Assembly (NCBI RefSeq): GCF_016900875.1
Contig: NZ_JAFEUM010000003.1
Location: 186,001-250,000, forward strand
Source: Vibrio ulleungensis
GTDB taxonomy: Bacteria > Pseudomonadota > Gammaproteobacteria > Enterobacterales > Vibrionaceae
Reading direction: 5' to 3'
Length of the DNA: 64,000 nucleotides
This document shows positions 27,130 through 36,893 of this stretch, one piece after another. Position numbers and translations under genes: made by a program. The notes beneath the pieces were generated by a model, which was not told where the DNA came from, did not search any database, and saw only the letters and a program-made list of their open reading frames with translations. The number at the start of each line of letters is the position of its first letter. The stretch's first letter is position 1.

Positions 27130-27472
27130 ATAGTTACAGTGATTAATTATAAACTCCACCCATGCGGTGGAGTTTTTCGTTTTAGGCACTGCCTAAGTTT
27201 TTCGGCTTATTTACTTCGTTTGGCGTTAAGGTTTGAAAAGCCCATGTTGAAGATTTGAAGCGCCACAAATATCTCAACGCCACATCGCTAAAATAGCAGT
27301 GTGATGTTCCGTATGTTGCGATAATGTTGCCCTATGGCTTTTCTTTCTTCTTCTAAGGTGTTAATAATGGTGAAGAAAACAACGATTCGCTGCCAAATGA
27401 GCAGTCGAACGACCTAAAAGTGCAATACGCACACACAACATTGCAATTAATATGCTGAATCAAGGAGTGAAG
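27130..27472 (+). promoter_or_regulatory. Leader and promoter region of the ABC importer operon
   Basis: After the yfbV terminator, 27178-27472 contains a short palindrome (TTAGGC-ACT-GCCTAA, 27182-27196) followed by GTTTTT, a T/C-rich stretch near 27338-27354, and the AAGGAG ribosome site at 27460. I see no known riboswitch. A 16-codon frame at 27367 is noted under rejected items. Confidence 0.4.
27152..27177 (+). terminator. Terminator after yfbV
   Basis: AACTCCACC, loop CATGC, GGTGGAGTT, then TTT-C-GTTTT. Nine-base perfect stem, 23 bases past the stop. Confidence 0.88.
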
Positions 27473-28438
27473 ATGAAAGCAAATAAACTGATCGCTGCCG
27501 CGTGCATTGCGGGCGCAGCGCTACTTACGAGTGGCAGTGTTATGGCGGATATGGCAAAAGTAGCCGTTTCGCAGATTGTTGAACACCCAGCGCTTGATGC
27601 AACACGCCAAGGTTTGATCGATGGACTTGAAAAACATGGCTATAAGCAAGGTGAGAATCTAGATTTCGACTATAAAACGGCGCAAGGTAACCCTGCTATT
27701 GCGGTGCAAATCGCTCGTCAATTTGTCGGTGAAAATCCAGATGTTCTTGTCGGAATCGCAACACCAACTGCGCAAGCGCTCGTCTCTGCGACCAAAACGA
27801 TTCCAGTGGTCTTTACCGCAGTCACCGATCCCCTTGGTGCAAAACTTGTCAACCAACTTAAAAACCCCGGCTCTAATGTCACTGGCTTATCTGACTTGTC
27901 GCCAGTTGCGCAGCACGTTGCGCTGATTAAAGAGATCATGCCAGAAGTCAGCTCTATCGGTGTGGTGTATAACCCAGGTGAAGCAAACGCAGTTTCTTTG
28001 GTTGAACTACTTAAAACCAGTGCTCAAGCTGCGGGTCTAGAAGTGGTTGAAGCGACAGCGCTAAAAACCGCCGATGTGCAAGCAGCTACGCTGGCGATTG
28101 CAGCAAAATCTGACGTGATATACGCGCCAACGGATAATACTGTGGCAAGTGCTATTGAAGGTATGATTGTGGCCGCAAACCAAGCTAAAACACCGGTATT
28201 TGGTGGCGAAAACTCGTACGTGAATTCTGGCGCTATTGCGAGCCTTGGTTTTGATTACTACCAAGTCGGCGTTCAAACAGCAGACTACGTTGCCGCTATC
28301 CTAGATGGCCAAGCACCGGGTGACTTGGATGTACGTGTCGCTCAAGGTTCTGATTTAGTGGTTAATGCAACTGCGGCGAAAGCCCTAGGCATTGATATTC
28401 CTAAATCAGTGATGGATAGAGCAACCAGCGTAAAATAA
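27473..28438 (+). CDS. ABC importer substrate-binding protein (ABC_sub_bind family)
   Basis: A 321-residue periplasmic protein with a signal peptide (KLIAAACIAGAALLTSGSVMA). It has the features of the ABC_sub_bind (PF04392) family: VAVSQIVEHPALDATRQGLIDGL, VFTAVTDPLGAKLV and VYAPTDNTVASAIEGM-like segments, here YAPTDNTVAS. Relatives such as TrpX bind tryptophan or tyrosine, but the ligand cannot be read from the sequence. Start chosen at 27473, with AAGGAG six bases upstream, not at the in-frame ATG seven codons earlier. First gene of a three-gene importer. Confidence 0.9.
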   Translation: MKANKLIAAACIAGAALLTSGSVMADMAKVAVSQIVEHPALDATRQGLIDGLEKHGYKQGENLDFDYKTAQGNPAIAVQIARQFVGENPDVLVGIATPTAQALVSATKTIPVVFTAVTDPLGAKLVNQLKNPGSNVTGLSDLSPVAQHVALIKEIMPEVSSIGVVYNPGEANAVSLVELLKTSAQAAGLEVVEATALKTADVQAATLAIAAKSDVIYAPTDNTVASAIEGMIVAANQAKTPVFGGENSYVNSGAIASLGFDYYQVGVQTADYVAAILDGQAPGDLDVRVAQGSDLVVNATAAKALGIDIPKSVMDRATSVK

Positions 28439-28505
28439 CGTTGAACACTAGCACCACTAAAGGGCTGGCGATAACCAGCCCTAAAGCAGCAGAGAGGGAG
28501 TTGTA

Positions 28506-29423
28506 ATGTCTGCTTTTGCCTTTTTTGGAGCCTTGGAATTAGGGCTCATTTTTGGTCTGGTTGCGTTAGGCGTGTTTTTAACGTTTAAGGTGCTGGACTT
28601 TCCCGATCTCACTGTGGACGGTAGTTTCCCTATGGGTGCTGCGGTTGCGGCTACCGCGATCGTGGGTGGTATCGACCCTTGGGTTGCGACAGCAATGGCT
28701 ATTGTCGCCGCTGGATTAAGTGGTTGGGTTACCGCATTTTTAGCGGTTCGGTGCGGCATATTGCACTTGCTCGCATCCATTCTTACGATGATTGCCGCTT
28801 TTTCTATTAATATTCGCATTATGGGGCGACCAAACGTTGCGTTGTTGGGCCAAGATACGTTGCTCACTCCGTTCGAAGCCTTTGGTAATCCGATGTACAT
28901 ACGCCCACTAGTGATTGCGGTACTTGTACTTGCGTCGATGTGGTTTGTTGTTCGATTACTGAATAGCGACTTTGGGCTAGCCTTACGTGCCACTGGTGTG
29001 AATCAGCGTATGGTGAAAGCGCAAGGTGTCAGCGTCTCTTTTCATACTTACTTCGGTTTGGTTCTCTCTAACGGCTTTGTAGGCTTTGCGGGAGCATTAT
29101 TTGCTCAAGCAAACAGTTTTGCCGACGTCACCTCAGGTGTGGGAACCATCGTTGTTGGCCTTGCCGCGGTGATATTGGGTCAAACTATATTGTCTAGCAC
29201 AAAAATATGGGTTGCAGTAATTGCGGTTGTTCTTGGTTCGGTGCTGTACCGTTTAGCCGTCGCGTTTGCGCTTAGTAATGGAATGTTTGGTTTGCAGGCT
29301 TCTGATCTCAACTTAGTGACTGCTCTATTAGTGGCTCTAGCCTTAATAGCGCCCAAAATAAAAAGCCGTATGAAAGCCAAAAAGCGTATGGCGGAAGCGA
29401 AAGCTGCTAAGGAGTCTGTATGA
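28506..29423 (+). CDS. ABC importer permease
   Basis: A 305-residue inner-membrane protein with eight or nine hydrophobic segments, related to the branched-chain/BPD_transp_2-type permeases that pair with ABC_sub_bind proteins. FPDLTVDGSFPMGAAVAA and LRATGVNQRMVKAQGVS (probable cytoplasmic coupling loop with the ATPase) are characteristic. AGAGGGAG before the ATG is a good ribosome site. It overlaps the ATPase gene by four bases (ATGA), so the two are translationally coupled. Confidence 0.92.
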   Translation: MSAFAFFGALELGLIFGLVALGVFLTFKVLDFPDLTVDGSFPMGAAVAATAIVGGIDPWVATAMAIVAAGLSGWVTAFLAVRCGILHLLASILTMIAAFSINIRIMGRPNVALLGQDTLLTPFEAFGNPMYIRPLVIAVLVLASMWFVVRLLNSDFGLALRATGVNQRMVKAQGVSVSFHTYFGLVLSNGFVGFAGALFAQANSFADVTSGVGTIVVGLAAVILGQTILSSTKIWVAVIAVVLGSVLYRLAVAFALSNGMFGLQASDLNLVTALLVALALIAPKIKSRMKAKKRMAEAKAAKESV

Positions 29424-30214
29424 TCCAGTTAGATGATATTCAAGTCACCTTCAACCCGGGCACTATCCTAGAGAACAGGGCATTACGAGGCATTGATTTA
29501 GAGGTGCCTAAAGATCAGTTTTTGACCGTCATTGGCTCGAACGGTGCAGGTAAATCTACGCTACTTGGCGCTGTGACCGGTGAAACACCGATGATAGCAG
29601 GTAAAGTGGTCATCGACGGCCAAGATGTCACACGTAATAACGTTCATCAACGTGCCAGTTTGTGTGCGCGAGTGTTTCAGGATCCATTGGCAGGCACTTG
29701 TGCTGATCTCACTATTGAAGAAAATATGGCGTTGGCCTTTAGTCGCGGCTCAAAGCGGGGTTGGGGTTTAGCCTTGTCGAGTAAACGTCGCCGATTGTTC
29801 CAAGACCGTATTAGCATTTTAGGCTTGGGTCTTGAAGACCGATTGGGGGACAACATTGGCCTGCTTTCAGGTGGTCAACGCCAAGCGGTTAGCTTGGTGA
29901 TGGCGACGTTGTCGGACAGCAAATTACTGCTACTTGATGAACATACTGCAGCGCTTGATCCGCGAATGGCGGCATTTGTCATCGATTTGACCAAAACAGT
30001 GATCACTGAATTTAACTTAACCGCAATGATGGTGACTCACTCAATGAAAGATGCGTTGGCGTGCGGCGACCGTACAGTGATGCTGCACCAAGGCGAAATC
30101 GTGCTAGATGTTGCAGGTGAGCAGCGCAGTAACATGCAAGTAAGCGACCTTTTAGAGATGTTTACCAAGGTACGGGGTGAAGAGCTCGCCGACGATAGCT
30201 TACTATTGAGTTAA
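29420..30214 (+). CDS. ABC importer ATP-binding protein
   Basis: A 264-residue ATPase with Walker A (GSNGAGKST), the Q-loop near VFQDPLAGT, the signature LSGGQRQAVSLV, Walker B (LLLLDEHTAALDP) and the H-loop in MMVTHSM. All catalytic residues are intact. It energises uptake by the permease encoded just upstream. It ends the operon and is followed by a terminator at 30259-30312. Confidence 0.95.
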   Translation: MIQLDDIQVTFNPGTILENRALRGIDLEVPKDQFLTVIGSNGAGKSTLLGAVTGETPMIAGKVVIDGQDVTRNNVHQRASLCARVFQDPLAGTCADLTIEENMALAFSRGSKRGWGLALSSKRRRLFQDRISILGLGLEDRLGDNIGLLSGGQRQAVSLVMATLSDSKLLLLDEHTAALDPRMAAFVIDLTKTVITEFNLTAMMVTHSMKDALACGDRTVMLHQGEIVLDVAGEQRSNMQVSDLLEMFTKVRGEELADDSLLLS

Positions 30215-30258
30215 CCGACAAAGGAGTATGAGCGTTTTATTGAGCGCTCAGTCCCTAC

Positions 30259-30312
30259 AAAGCGTGATCACGTTTAGAGTTTACTTGCTCTATCTCGGAT
30301 CGCGCTTTTTTT
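30259..30312 (+). terminator. Terminator after the ABC importer operon
   Basis: Eleven-base stem AAAGCGTGATC / GATCGCGCTTT (one T-G pair) with a long loop of 28 bases, then a T tract. Confidence 0.75.
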
Positions 30313-30365
30313 GTGCCTAAGGTTTTCTACAATGTCCGCCTAAATAAACTTCGAGATTGCGCTTC

Positions 30366-32207
30366 ATGACTGCTCCCTTTTTACATCATGCTTCAACGTG
30401 CGATGGTGTCACTGCTACCACCTCAACCCTTAGACTTGTACTACAAACCAAAATCGATGAACTTTTAACGGTTTATGTTCGTATTGAGCCGGATAATGAA
30501 GAGTATTTGATTGAGATGACGCGCGGCGAAGACAAAGGTCGACTTGCGCAATGGAGCGCAGAAATTCCTCTCAATGGTGATCGTGACGTGACTCATTACG
30601 TCTTCAAAGCGATCAGTGCTACGCAGCAGTGGTGGCTGGATGCACAAGGCATTAAATCTCGCATGCCACCGCGAGAGCTGCATTTTAAATATAACGCCGA
30701 CCATCAGCCTGTTGATTGGGTGAGTGATCAGGTGTTTTATCAAGTATTCCCGGACCGATTTTGTAATGGTGACCCAACGATTGGAGTGACCGACGGGGAG
30801 TACTCGATTAAGCACGGCACTGTTCCTGCGACAGTAAAAAGTTGGGATCAAGCAGCGGTTGCCACAGGGGCAGGGATGTCGGTTGAGTTTTATAACGGTG
30901 ATTTACAAGGTGTTGCTCAAAAGCTCGATTATCTGCAGGCGTTGGGTATTACTGCGGTGTATATGAACCCGATTTTTAGTTCTCAAACCAATCATAAATA
31001 CGACACAATGGATTACTACAGTGTCGATCCACATTTGGGAACGAATCAACAACTTGCCGAACTCACCAGCAATATTCATCAGCGTGGAATGAAAGTGGTA
31101 CTCGACGCGGTATTTAATCACACTTCGGTGGAGCACCCATGGTTTGATATGAGTGGCCGTAGCGGCGACGGGGCGTATCAGTCGCCGAGTTCGCCTTATC
31201 GAGATTACTATTTATTTGAAGAGGACAGCCAGCGTTATCAGGGCTGGAAGGGTGTGGCGAGTCTGCCTGTACTCAACTTCGAGAATCAGGGTGTGCGTGA
31301 TGCCATTTACGATGCAGATGATGCGGTGATGAGGTATTGGCTACGCCCACCGTACAATATTGATGGTTGGCGCTTGGATGTTGTGCATATGGTGGGCGAA
31401 GGTGAGGGCGCCAAAAATAACGCGCACTATGTGAAGGAGTTTCGCCGAGTTACCAAAGAAGAGAACGCCAATGCATTTGTACTAGGTGAACACTTTTTTG
31501 AAGCCTCACAATGGTTGCAAGGGGATCAAGAAGACGGTGCGATGAACTACTATGGCTTTGCGCACCCAGTACGCGCTTACTTCGCGCACAAAGATATTGC
31601 GTATGCACCGATCCAGTTGTCTACCCAAGACTTTGTGGATTGGTTGACGGAAGCTAAGGGCAAATTGCCATGGGCAAATCAGCTAACCCAACTGAATCAA
31701 CTTGATTCTCACGACACGGCGCGTTTTCTCACTATGGTGAATGAGGACGAGGCGCAACAAAAACTGGCTAGCGTGTTCCTGATGACCTATGTTGGTACGC
31801 CTTGCCTTTACTACGGTACAGAGGTTGGTATGGTCGGGCAGAATGACCCAGACAACCGTCGACCGTTTCCTTGGCATAGTGTTGACGGTAACCCTTGGCT
31901 AGACTTTTACCAATCCTTAATAGCCATACGTCAAAGTCATGCGGCGCTGCGTCAAGGTGATATTCAATTCTTAGTGGCTCAAGGCCAGCAGCTTATCTAT
32001 TCGCGCGAGCTTAAGGGCGAGATCGTTATAGTTGCACTCAATTTAGCTGAGCAAGTTCAAGCCGTATCGATCCCTTCGTGGAAACTGGGTATTGAAGACG
32101 CGAAATTTACGTCGTTGTTAGGAGACGAAGAGGCGCAAGCGGTACAAGGTCAGATTGAGATGAATCTACCAGCGAAAGGATACAGAGTTCTCGCAATGAT
32201 GGATTAA
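30366..32207 (+). CDS. malZ: Maltodextrin glucosidase-like GH13 enzyme
   Basis: A 613-residue family-13 glycoside hydrolase of the MalZ/neopullulanase type. It has an N-terminal beta-sandwich (1-115), then a (beta/alpha)8 domain starting at DQVFYQVFPDRFCNGD. Catalytic residues: nucleophile D338 in GWRLDVVHM, acid-base E375 in LGEHFF and D447 in LDSHDTARF; DAVFNHTS is conserved too. No signal peptide is seen, so it acts on short maltodextrins in the cytoplasm. The start is uncertain: a TTG three codons upstream is also possible. No mal regulon neighbours are in the window. Confidence 0.88.
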   Translation: MTAPFLHHASTCDGVTATTSTLRLVLQTKIDELLTVYVRIEPDNEEYLIEMTRGEDKGRLAQWSAEIPLNGDRDVTHYVFKAISATQQWWLDAQGIKSRMPPRELHFKYNADHQPVDWVSDQVFYQVFPDRFCNGDPTIGVTDGEYSIKHGTVPATVKSWDQAAVATGAGMSVEFYNGDLQGVAQKLDYLQALGITAVYMNPIFSSQTNHKYDTMDYYSVDPHLGTNQQLAELTSNIHQRGMKVVLDAVFNHTSVEHPWFDMSGRSGDGAYQSPSSPYRDYYLFEEDSQRYQGWKGVASLPVLNFENQGVRDAIYDADDAVMRYWLRPPYNIDGWRLDVVHMVGEGEGAKNNAHYVKEFRRVTKEENANAFVLGEHFFEASQWLQGDQEDGAMNYYGFAHPVRAYFAHKDIAYAPIQLSTQDFVDWLTEAKGKLPWANQLTQLNQLDSHDTARFLTMVNEDEAQQKLASVFLMTYVGTPCLYYGTEVGMVGQNDPDNRRPFPWHSVDGNPWLDFYQSLIAIRQSHAALRQGDIQFLVAQGQQLIYSRELKGEIVIVALNLAEQVQAVSIPSWKLGIEDAKFTSLLGDEEAQAVQGQIEMNLPAKGYRVLAMMD

Positions 32208-32300
32208 AATAGTTCGGCCAATATTCTGTGGTGCAGATTACCCTGTGCAATTAGGGCTGCGTGCAGTGGATAGCTTAGCCTATTAAAGTACGTAAACGCA

Positions 32301-32324
32301 GGAAGTGCCACTGAGGGCACTTCC
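32301..32324. terminator. Hairpin between convergent malZ and dusC
   Basis: Perfect nine-base stem GGAAGTGCC / GGCACTTCC with a six-base loop, 11 bases past the dusC stop. No T tract on either strand; it may serve as a weak two-way terminator or mRNA 3'-end stabiliser. Confidence 0.5.
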
Positions 32325-32334
32325 GATATGATGC

Positions 32335-33291
32335 TTAGGCTGCGCTTTTAAGCTGTTTGTGGTGCTGCTTAAGTAACTCAACAATAGGTGCGGCCTTGTT
32401 GTGTACACGGATAACGCGAAATAGGTCTGCGGCTTGTGGATACTGCTTTCGCAGGAAGTTCATCCACTGTTTTACCCGATTTGGGTAGTACAAGCCTTTG
32501 TCACCTTTGATTTCATAATTGGAATAGCGGATCAGCAGCGACACGACGTCTTCCCATGGCAGCGCGTTATGCTGATATTTGACGACATTACCCAGGTTAG
32601 GGGTATTGAGTGCACCGCGGCAGATCATGAGAGAGTCGCAGCCTGTGGTTGCCAAACAATCCATCGCATCTTGGTGATTCCACACTTCGCCATTAGCAGT
32701 GAGCGGGATAGTAGCTGTTTGTTTTACCTTGGTAATGTATTCCCAGGCAATAGCGTCGGCCTTATAACCGCCGACCTTGGTGCGAGCATGAATAGTGAGG
32801 CCTGATGCTTTAGCATTTTCTACCGCGTTCACGATCTCAAAACACTGGTTAGGATCATCCCAACCCAAGCGAATTTTTGCCGTCACCGGAATGGAGCTAG
32901 GTACAGCCTCACGCACGGTTTTAACGATTTGATGGATCAGCTCAGGGTCTTTTAGCAACAAAGCCCCTCCGCCACTTTTGTTGACGAGTTTGGCAGGGCA
33001 GCCAAAATTGAGATCGATGCCTTTCGCGCCAAGTTCGGCGGCCCTAACAGCATTTTCAGCCATCCATTCAGGTCGTTGTCCAAGCAGTTGAATATGCACA
33101 GGGGTGCCATTGGCGGTTTGCGAGTTGTGCGCAATCTCTGGGCAAATGCGATGAAATACATGCTCGGGAAGCAATCTATCGATCACTCTTACAAACTCTG
33201 TAACGCAGAGATCGTAGTCGTTGATGTCGGTCAGTAGCTCTCGCATCAAGTGATCAAGGACGCCCTCCATAGGGCCAAGTACAACGCGCAT
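32335..33291 (-). CDS. dusC: DusC, tRNA-dihydrouridine(16) synthase
   Basis: A 318-residue FMN-dependent TIM-barrel enzyme that reduces uridine 16 in tRNA. LGPMEGVLDHLMRELL at the start, LNFGCPAKLVNKSGGGALLL with the catalytic cysteine at residue 98 (the same number as in E. coli DusC), KIRLGWDD and IHARTKVGGYKA are present. The N-terminal MRVVLGPMEG distinguishes DusC from DusA and DusB. It is divergent from the YecA-like gene, 108 bases away. Confidence 0.94.
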   Translation of the reverse strand: MRVVLGPMEGVLDHLMRELLTDINDYDLCVTEFVRVIDRLLPEHVFHRICPEIAHNSQTANGTPVHIQLLGQRPEWMAENAVRAAELGAKGIDLNFGCPAKLVNKSGGGALLLKDPELIHQIVKTVREAVPSSIPVTAKIRLGWDDPNQCFEIVNAVENAKASGLTIHARTKVGGYKADAIAWEYITKVKQTATIPLTANGEVWNHQDAMDCLATTGCDSLMICRGALNTPNLGNVVKYQHNALPWEDVVSLLIRYSNYEIKGDKGLYYPNRVKQWMNFLRKQYPQAADLFRVIRVHNKAAPIVELLKQHHKQLKSAA

Positions 33292-33399
33292 TGTGGATTC
33301 TCCAAAAAGTGACTGCGCATTGTAGTGCCGGATTTGGGATTTGTCATCTTTCGTAAGAGTTGATATAAGAGGCGCACTATCTGTTATGGAACTTAAATT

Positions 33400-33999
33400 A
33401 TGTACCCGCTGTTAGCGCTTGACCCCAATACTACTGAAATCACACCGTATTTTGCTGAAGGTGTCCTTCTTGCCGCCAACTGCGCGGTTAAACCTTTAGA
33501 TCCGGATAGTTGGTTAGGCGAGATATTTGGTGAGCTAGAGAGTCAAGATGCTCAGTTGATTAAACAGCAGCTTCAGGCTCAGTATTCCTGGTTAAAACGT
33601 GGCGAGTGGGCGATTTGGTCGACGTTTTCTAAGGATGAGTTCGCCGATTTTGCCGAAGGTTTTATGACGTTGTGGCCAACCATTGAAGAGCAATGGGGTG
33701 ACATTGAGGTGTTGGACAGTACCGCTAGAATGTTGCAAGCCTTGCTAACGACTTTGATGCTAGCCATCGATGAGTCTCAGACGCAGGCTCAGATGAGGGA
33801 CGCTGGGGTTGAACAGCCACCGTCACTAAGTGATCTATTGCCACAGTTTTCGGTGATGGTGAATGAAGTGGCAATGGCGGCTGATGAAGTGCTGGTCGGG
33901 TTACACGCACAGCGTGTTAATCCGTATAAAGACGTTGGACGTAATGATGATTGCCCGTGTGGCAGTGGTCAAAAATTTAAAGCGTGCTGCGGGCAATGA
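33400..33999 (+). CDS. YecA-like UPF0149 protein with SEC-C zinc motif
   Basis: A 199-residue acidic, helical protein of the UPF0149 family ending in a SEC-C motif (NDDCPCGSGQKFKACCG), which binds zinc. The N-terminal two thirds fit the YecA/YgfB family. YecA-like proteins have been linked to ribosome interaction, as is the same motif at the SecA C-terminus; here the role is unknown. Not first identified by neighbours: it stands alone between dusC and a bidirectional terminator. Confidence 0.85.
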   Translation: MYPLLALDPNTTEITPYFAEGVLLAANCAVKPLDPDSWLGEIFGELESQDAQLIKQQLQAQYSWLKRGEWAIWSTFSKDEFADFAEGFMTLWPTIEEQWGDIEVLDSTARMLQALLTTLMLAIDESQTQAQMRDAGVEQPPSLSDLLPQFSVMVNEVAMAADEVLVGLHAQRVNPYKDVGRNDDCPCGSGQKFKACCGQ

Positions 34000-34021
34000 T
34001 GCTCAGCCACTGTAAAACAAT

Positions 34022-34049
34022 AAAAGGCGCCGTTAATGGCGCCTTTTTT
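34022..34049. terminator. Bidirectional terminator between the YecA-like gene and dsbB
   Basis: AAAAGGCGCC, loop GTTAAT, GGCGCCTTTTTT. The A tract on the left makes it work for the minus strand too. It ends three bases before the dsbB stop. Confidence 0.9.
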
Positions 34050-34051
34050 GA

Positions 34052-34573
34052 TTATGCTTTTTTAGGGAAAAACTGTGCGATGACAATAATCCCGAGTGCG
34101 ATAAGGTTGCCTGCAAAGATAACGACTAGCCACTGTGGCATTGATAGGCCGATAAATTGCCAAACAATTTTGCTGCAATCTCCGTAGGCTTCAAATAGCC
34201 ACGGCATCCACTGGTTAAGCGGCGCCCACTCAGGAAAGACCACGAACAGATCACAGGTCTTAAAGGGCGATGGATTAAATTGGTAATCGACATGCTCAAG
34301 GGATAGAGCTAAGCCTTGCCATGCAGTGTAGCCCCAGGCTGCGAGGCCAACCCAACGGATCACCGGGTTTTTGGGATTGAAAAGTCCAATGATGGCAGCC
34401 CCTGCGATGCCAAACATCGCCACTCGCTCGTAGATACACATTACACAAGGAGGAAGCTCCATAATGTGTTGAAACCCGAGTGCGCAAAGCTCAAAGATAA
34501 GGATACAGATCAGTAGTAGACTCCAAGCGAGACGAGTCTTAGAGAATTGATTGATAATGGTGAGTAACTTCAC
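34052..34573 (-). CDS. dsbB: DsbB, disulfide bond formation protein B
   Basis: A 173-residue inner-membrane protein with four membrane segments. It re-oxidises DsbA and passes electrons to quinone. The first periplasmic loop holds the redox pair CVMC, preceded by ALGFQHIMELPP, and the second loop holds the cysteines in FKTCDLF and YGDCSK. I choose the GTG at 34573, giving VKLLTIINQFSKTRLAW like other Vibrio DsbB. The frame open to 34624 would run back through a terminator. It lies downstream of nhaB, as in enterobacteria. Confidence 0.92.
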   Translation of the reverse strand: MKLLTIINQFSKTRLAWSLLLICILIFELCALGFQHIMELPPCVMCIYERVAMFGIAGAAIIGLFNPKNPVIRWVGLAAWGYTAWQGLALSLEHVDYQFNPSPFKTCDLFVVFPEWAPLNQWMPWLFEAYGDCSKIVWQFIGLSMPQWLVVIFAGNLIALGIIVIAQFFPKKA

Positions 34574-34597
34574 GGTGATCTCGATATTTAATTGGCT

Positions 34598-34622
34598 AAA
34601 AAAAGAGGCTCTAATGAGCCTC
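34598..34622 (-). terminator. Terminator or attenuator between nhaB and dsbB
   Basis: On the minus strand GAGGCTC, loop ATTA, GAGCCTC, then seven T. It is 82 bases past the nhaB stop and 25 bases before the dsbB start, so most dsbB transcripts must start within a very short space or come from read-through. Confidence 0.8.
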
Positions 34623-34703
34623 AATTTAACCAGTTTTACTTATAGGTTCAATGATTTATTCATCCAACCTTTACTAAGTGGGTGATTCACTTTGACTCAG
34701 GGT

Positions 34704-36296
34704 TTAATGATGACCCGCTGTGGAAACCGCCTCGGCAACATCACCGGTGTGGTGTGTGATCCAGTGCCATTCGTAAAACAGTTGAGTCATAGGTTCGAGC
34801 AAGAATACGATGCCAAACAAACCCACAAGAGCCAATACGATGGTATATGGGAAAGCCATGACTACCATGCGTACGTAAGAGAGACGAACCAGAGGTGCGA
34901 CTGCGGATGTAAGCAAGAATAGGAATGCCGCTTGACCATTTGGCGTAGCAACCGACGGCAGGTTGGTACCGGTGTTGATTGCGACACTGAGTAAGTCGAA
35001 TTGGTCACGGTTGATTACGCCTTCAACCAACGCGGTTTTGACTTCGGTAATATAAACGGTGCCAACGAATACGTTATCCGACACCATTGAAAGTACGCCG
35101 TTTGCCAAGTAGAACAGTACCAACTGCGTACCTTGGTCTTCAATGGCTAGTACCGCATCGATAACAGGTGCAAACAATTCTTGATCGATGATCACGGCAA
35201 CAATGGTGAAGAAGACAGTAAGAAGCGCAGTGAAGGGCAGTGCTTCTTCAAACGCTTTGCCCAGTGAGTGCTCTTCAATGATACCAGTAAAGGCTGTGGC
35301 GAGAATGATGACGCTCAAACCAATTAAACCAACCGCTGCTAGGTGCAGAGCTAGACCAACAATCAGCCAAACACCGATTGCCGCTTGAACCCACAGTTTT
35401 GCGATGTCTTGTTTGGTGCGACGTTGCTTTTGATCATTGTCAAAATCAACCAAAATTTTACGTACTGGATCAGGTAACTCATCGCCATAGCCGAAAACTT
35501 TGAGCTTTTCGACCGCTAGACAGGTTAGTACACCACAGATCAATACTGGGAATGTTACTGGCAACATACGAACGAAAAACTCGCCAAATGTCCATCCAGC
35601 TTGCTCAGCAATGATAAGGTTTTGTGGTTCGCCAACCATGGTCATCACCCCACCAAGAGCGGTACCAACACCAGCGTGCATGAGCAGTGAGCGAAGAAAT
35701 CCACGATAGTGGTCTAAATCGTCACGTGTAAGTTCTGATAAGTGGTCGTCTTGGGTATGATCGTGGGCACTGGTATGGCCCTTACCCGACACCACTTTGT
35801 GGTAAATAGAGTAGAAACCGACCGCGACACTAATCACGACCGCGATAACGGTTAGTGCATCTAGAAAAGCTGATAAAAACGCGGCAGCAAGACAGAAGGC
35901 TGCTGAAAGCACGGCTTTTGAACGAATCGATAACAGGATTTTGGTGAAGATAACCAATAGTAGATCTTTCATGAAGTAAATGCCGGCGACCATAAAGATC
36001 AGCAGTAATAGGACTTCAATGTTTCCGACCAGTTCATGTTTGACCATTTCAGGACTGGTCATGCCGATGGCGACGGCTTCGATGGCCAATAGACCACCAG
36101 GTTGCAATGGGTAGCATTTAAGTGCCATTGCTAGGGTGAAGATAAATTCCACCACTAAAAGCCAACCGGCTACAAACGGGTTAATGGCAAATACTATTGG
36201 GTTAATGATGAGGAACGCAATAATGGTGAGCTTGTACCAATCTGGAGCTTTGCCCAGAAAGTTTTTCATGAAGGCGCTACCAAGTGTCAGTGGCAT
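34704..36296 (-). CDS. nhaB: NhaB, Na+/H+ antiporter
   Basis: A 530-residue protein of the usual length, with about twelve hydrophobic segments. It begins [78 protein letters not shown] and [22 protein letters not shown] are strongly conserved NhaB blocks. It exports sodium in exchange for protons in the inner membrane, which fits a marine lifestyle. It is divergent from fadR across 597 bases. Confidence 0.96.
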   Translation of the reverse strand: MPLTLGSAFMKNFLGKAPDWYKLTIIAFLIINPIVFAINPFVAGWLLVVEFIFTLAMALKCYPLQPGGLLAIEAVAIGMTSPEMVKHELVGNIEVLLLLIFMVAGIYFMKDLLLVIFTKILLSIRSKAVLSAAFCLAAAFLSAFLDALTVIAVVISVAVGFYSIYHKVVSGKGHTSAHDHTQDDHLSELTRDDLDHYRGFLRSLLMHAGVGTALGGVMTMVGEPQNLIIAEQAGWTFGEFFVRMLPVTFPVLICGVLTCLAVEKLKVFGYGDELPDPVRKILVDFDNDQKQRRTKQDIAKLWVQAAIGVWLIVGLALHLAAVGLIGLSVIILATAFTGIIEEHSLGKAFEEALPFTALLTVFFTIVAVIIDQELFAPVIDAVLAIEDQGTQLVLFYLANGVLSMVSDNVFVGTVYITEVKTALVEGVINRDQFDLLSVAINTGTNLPSVATPNGQAAFLFLLTSAVAPLVRLSYVRMVVMAFPYTIVLALVGLFGIVFLLEPMTQLFYEWHWITHHTGDVAEAVSTAGHH

Positions 36297-36893
36297 AATT
36301 ATTCTCTTTTACAACTACAGGCTAAAAAAAGGACACGACTCCTCTTTGAATAATTATTAGTTGACAGTGACTTAGAAAACCCACAAATACGTGGTTATAG
36401 GCTTGCCAAAGCACTTCCATTTTGACCGAGAAGCAGTGTGTTCGGTCGCAAACTCTACTCCTTGAAAGTTATTAGTCAATAGAAAATTAAAAACTTTTAT
36501 CTTGTACCGTTTATAAATATAAGAACTGCGATCTGGCTCTGATCTGTGTCATTTTGTTGTTTTTGGTAATTTGTAGCGCCTTTGCTAGATAGGTTTTCAT
36601 TTGAGAATAGGGTCTGATTAAATAAGTCAATGATATTAAATGGTTTTTTTGTGTATTAAATATCAGGTATGTAGGGTGAAAATTCAACTTTACTAATGTA
36701 GTGCTTGTTCCTCAGTGAAATATGCTTAGCATTTGTGCTCTACTTAAGATGGAATTCAATATTTATATATTTTTGTGTTTTGGGTTGGGTTTAGAGTGAT
36801 GCATGCTTAAACAACAGTTGTCCTTGGTTTTCTGTGTACACCATTAGTGGTATGATGAGTCCAGTTTTTTAGTGATCGACATGAGCATCTTAA
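36297..36893. promoter_or_regulatory. Long A/T-rich divergent region between nhaB and fadR
   Basis: 597 bases without a credible gene, clearly more A/T-rich than its surroundings. It contains a close direct repeat GATCTG-CTCT-like pair near 36530 (GATCTG, five bases, GATCTG), many T tracts, and at 36842 an imperfect ACCATTAGTGGT palindrome about 40 bases before fadR. A seven-codon frame at 36881 overlaps the fadR start. No regulator site is convincing. The length suggests complex control of nhaB or fadR, or an unrecognised small RNA. Confidence 0.4.

Noticed and set aside
27367..27417. 16-codon frame starting MVKKTTIRC before the ABC importer, possible leader peptide
   Set aside because: No ribosome site at a good distance, no run of a regulatory amino acid and no terminator/antiterminator pair after it.
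28481..28993. 170-codon open frame antisense to the ABC permease gene
   Set aside because: It mirrors the hydrophobic codon pattern of the permease; composition (Ser/Thr/Asn-rich) is that of an antisense shadow and it has no ribosome site.
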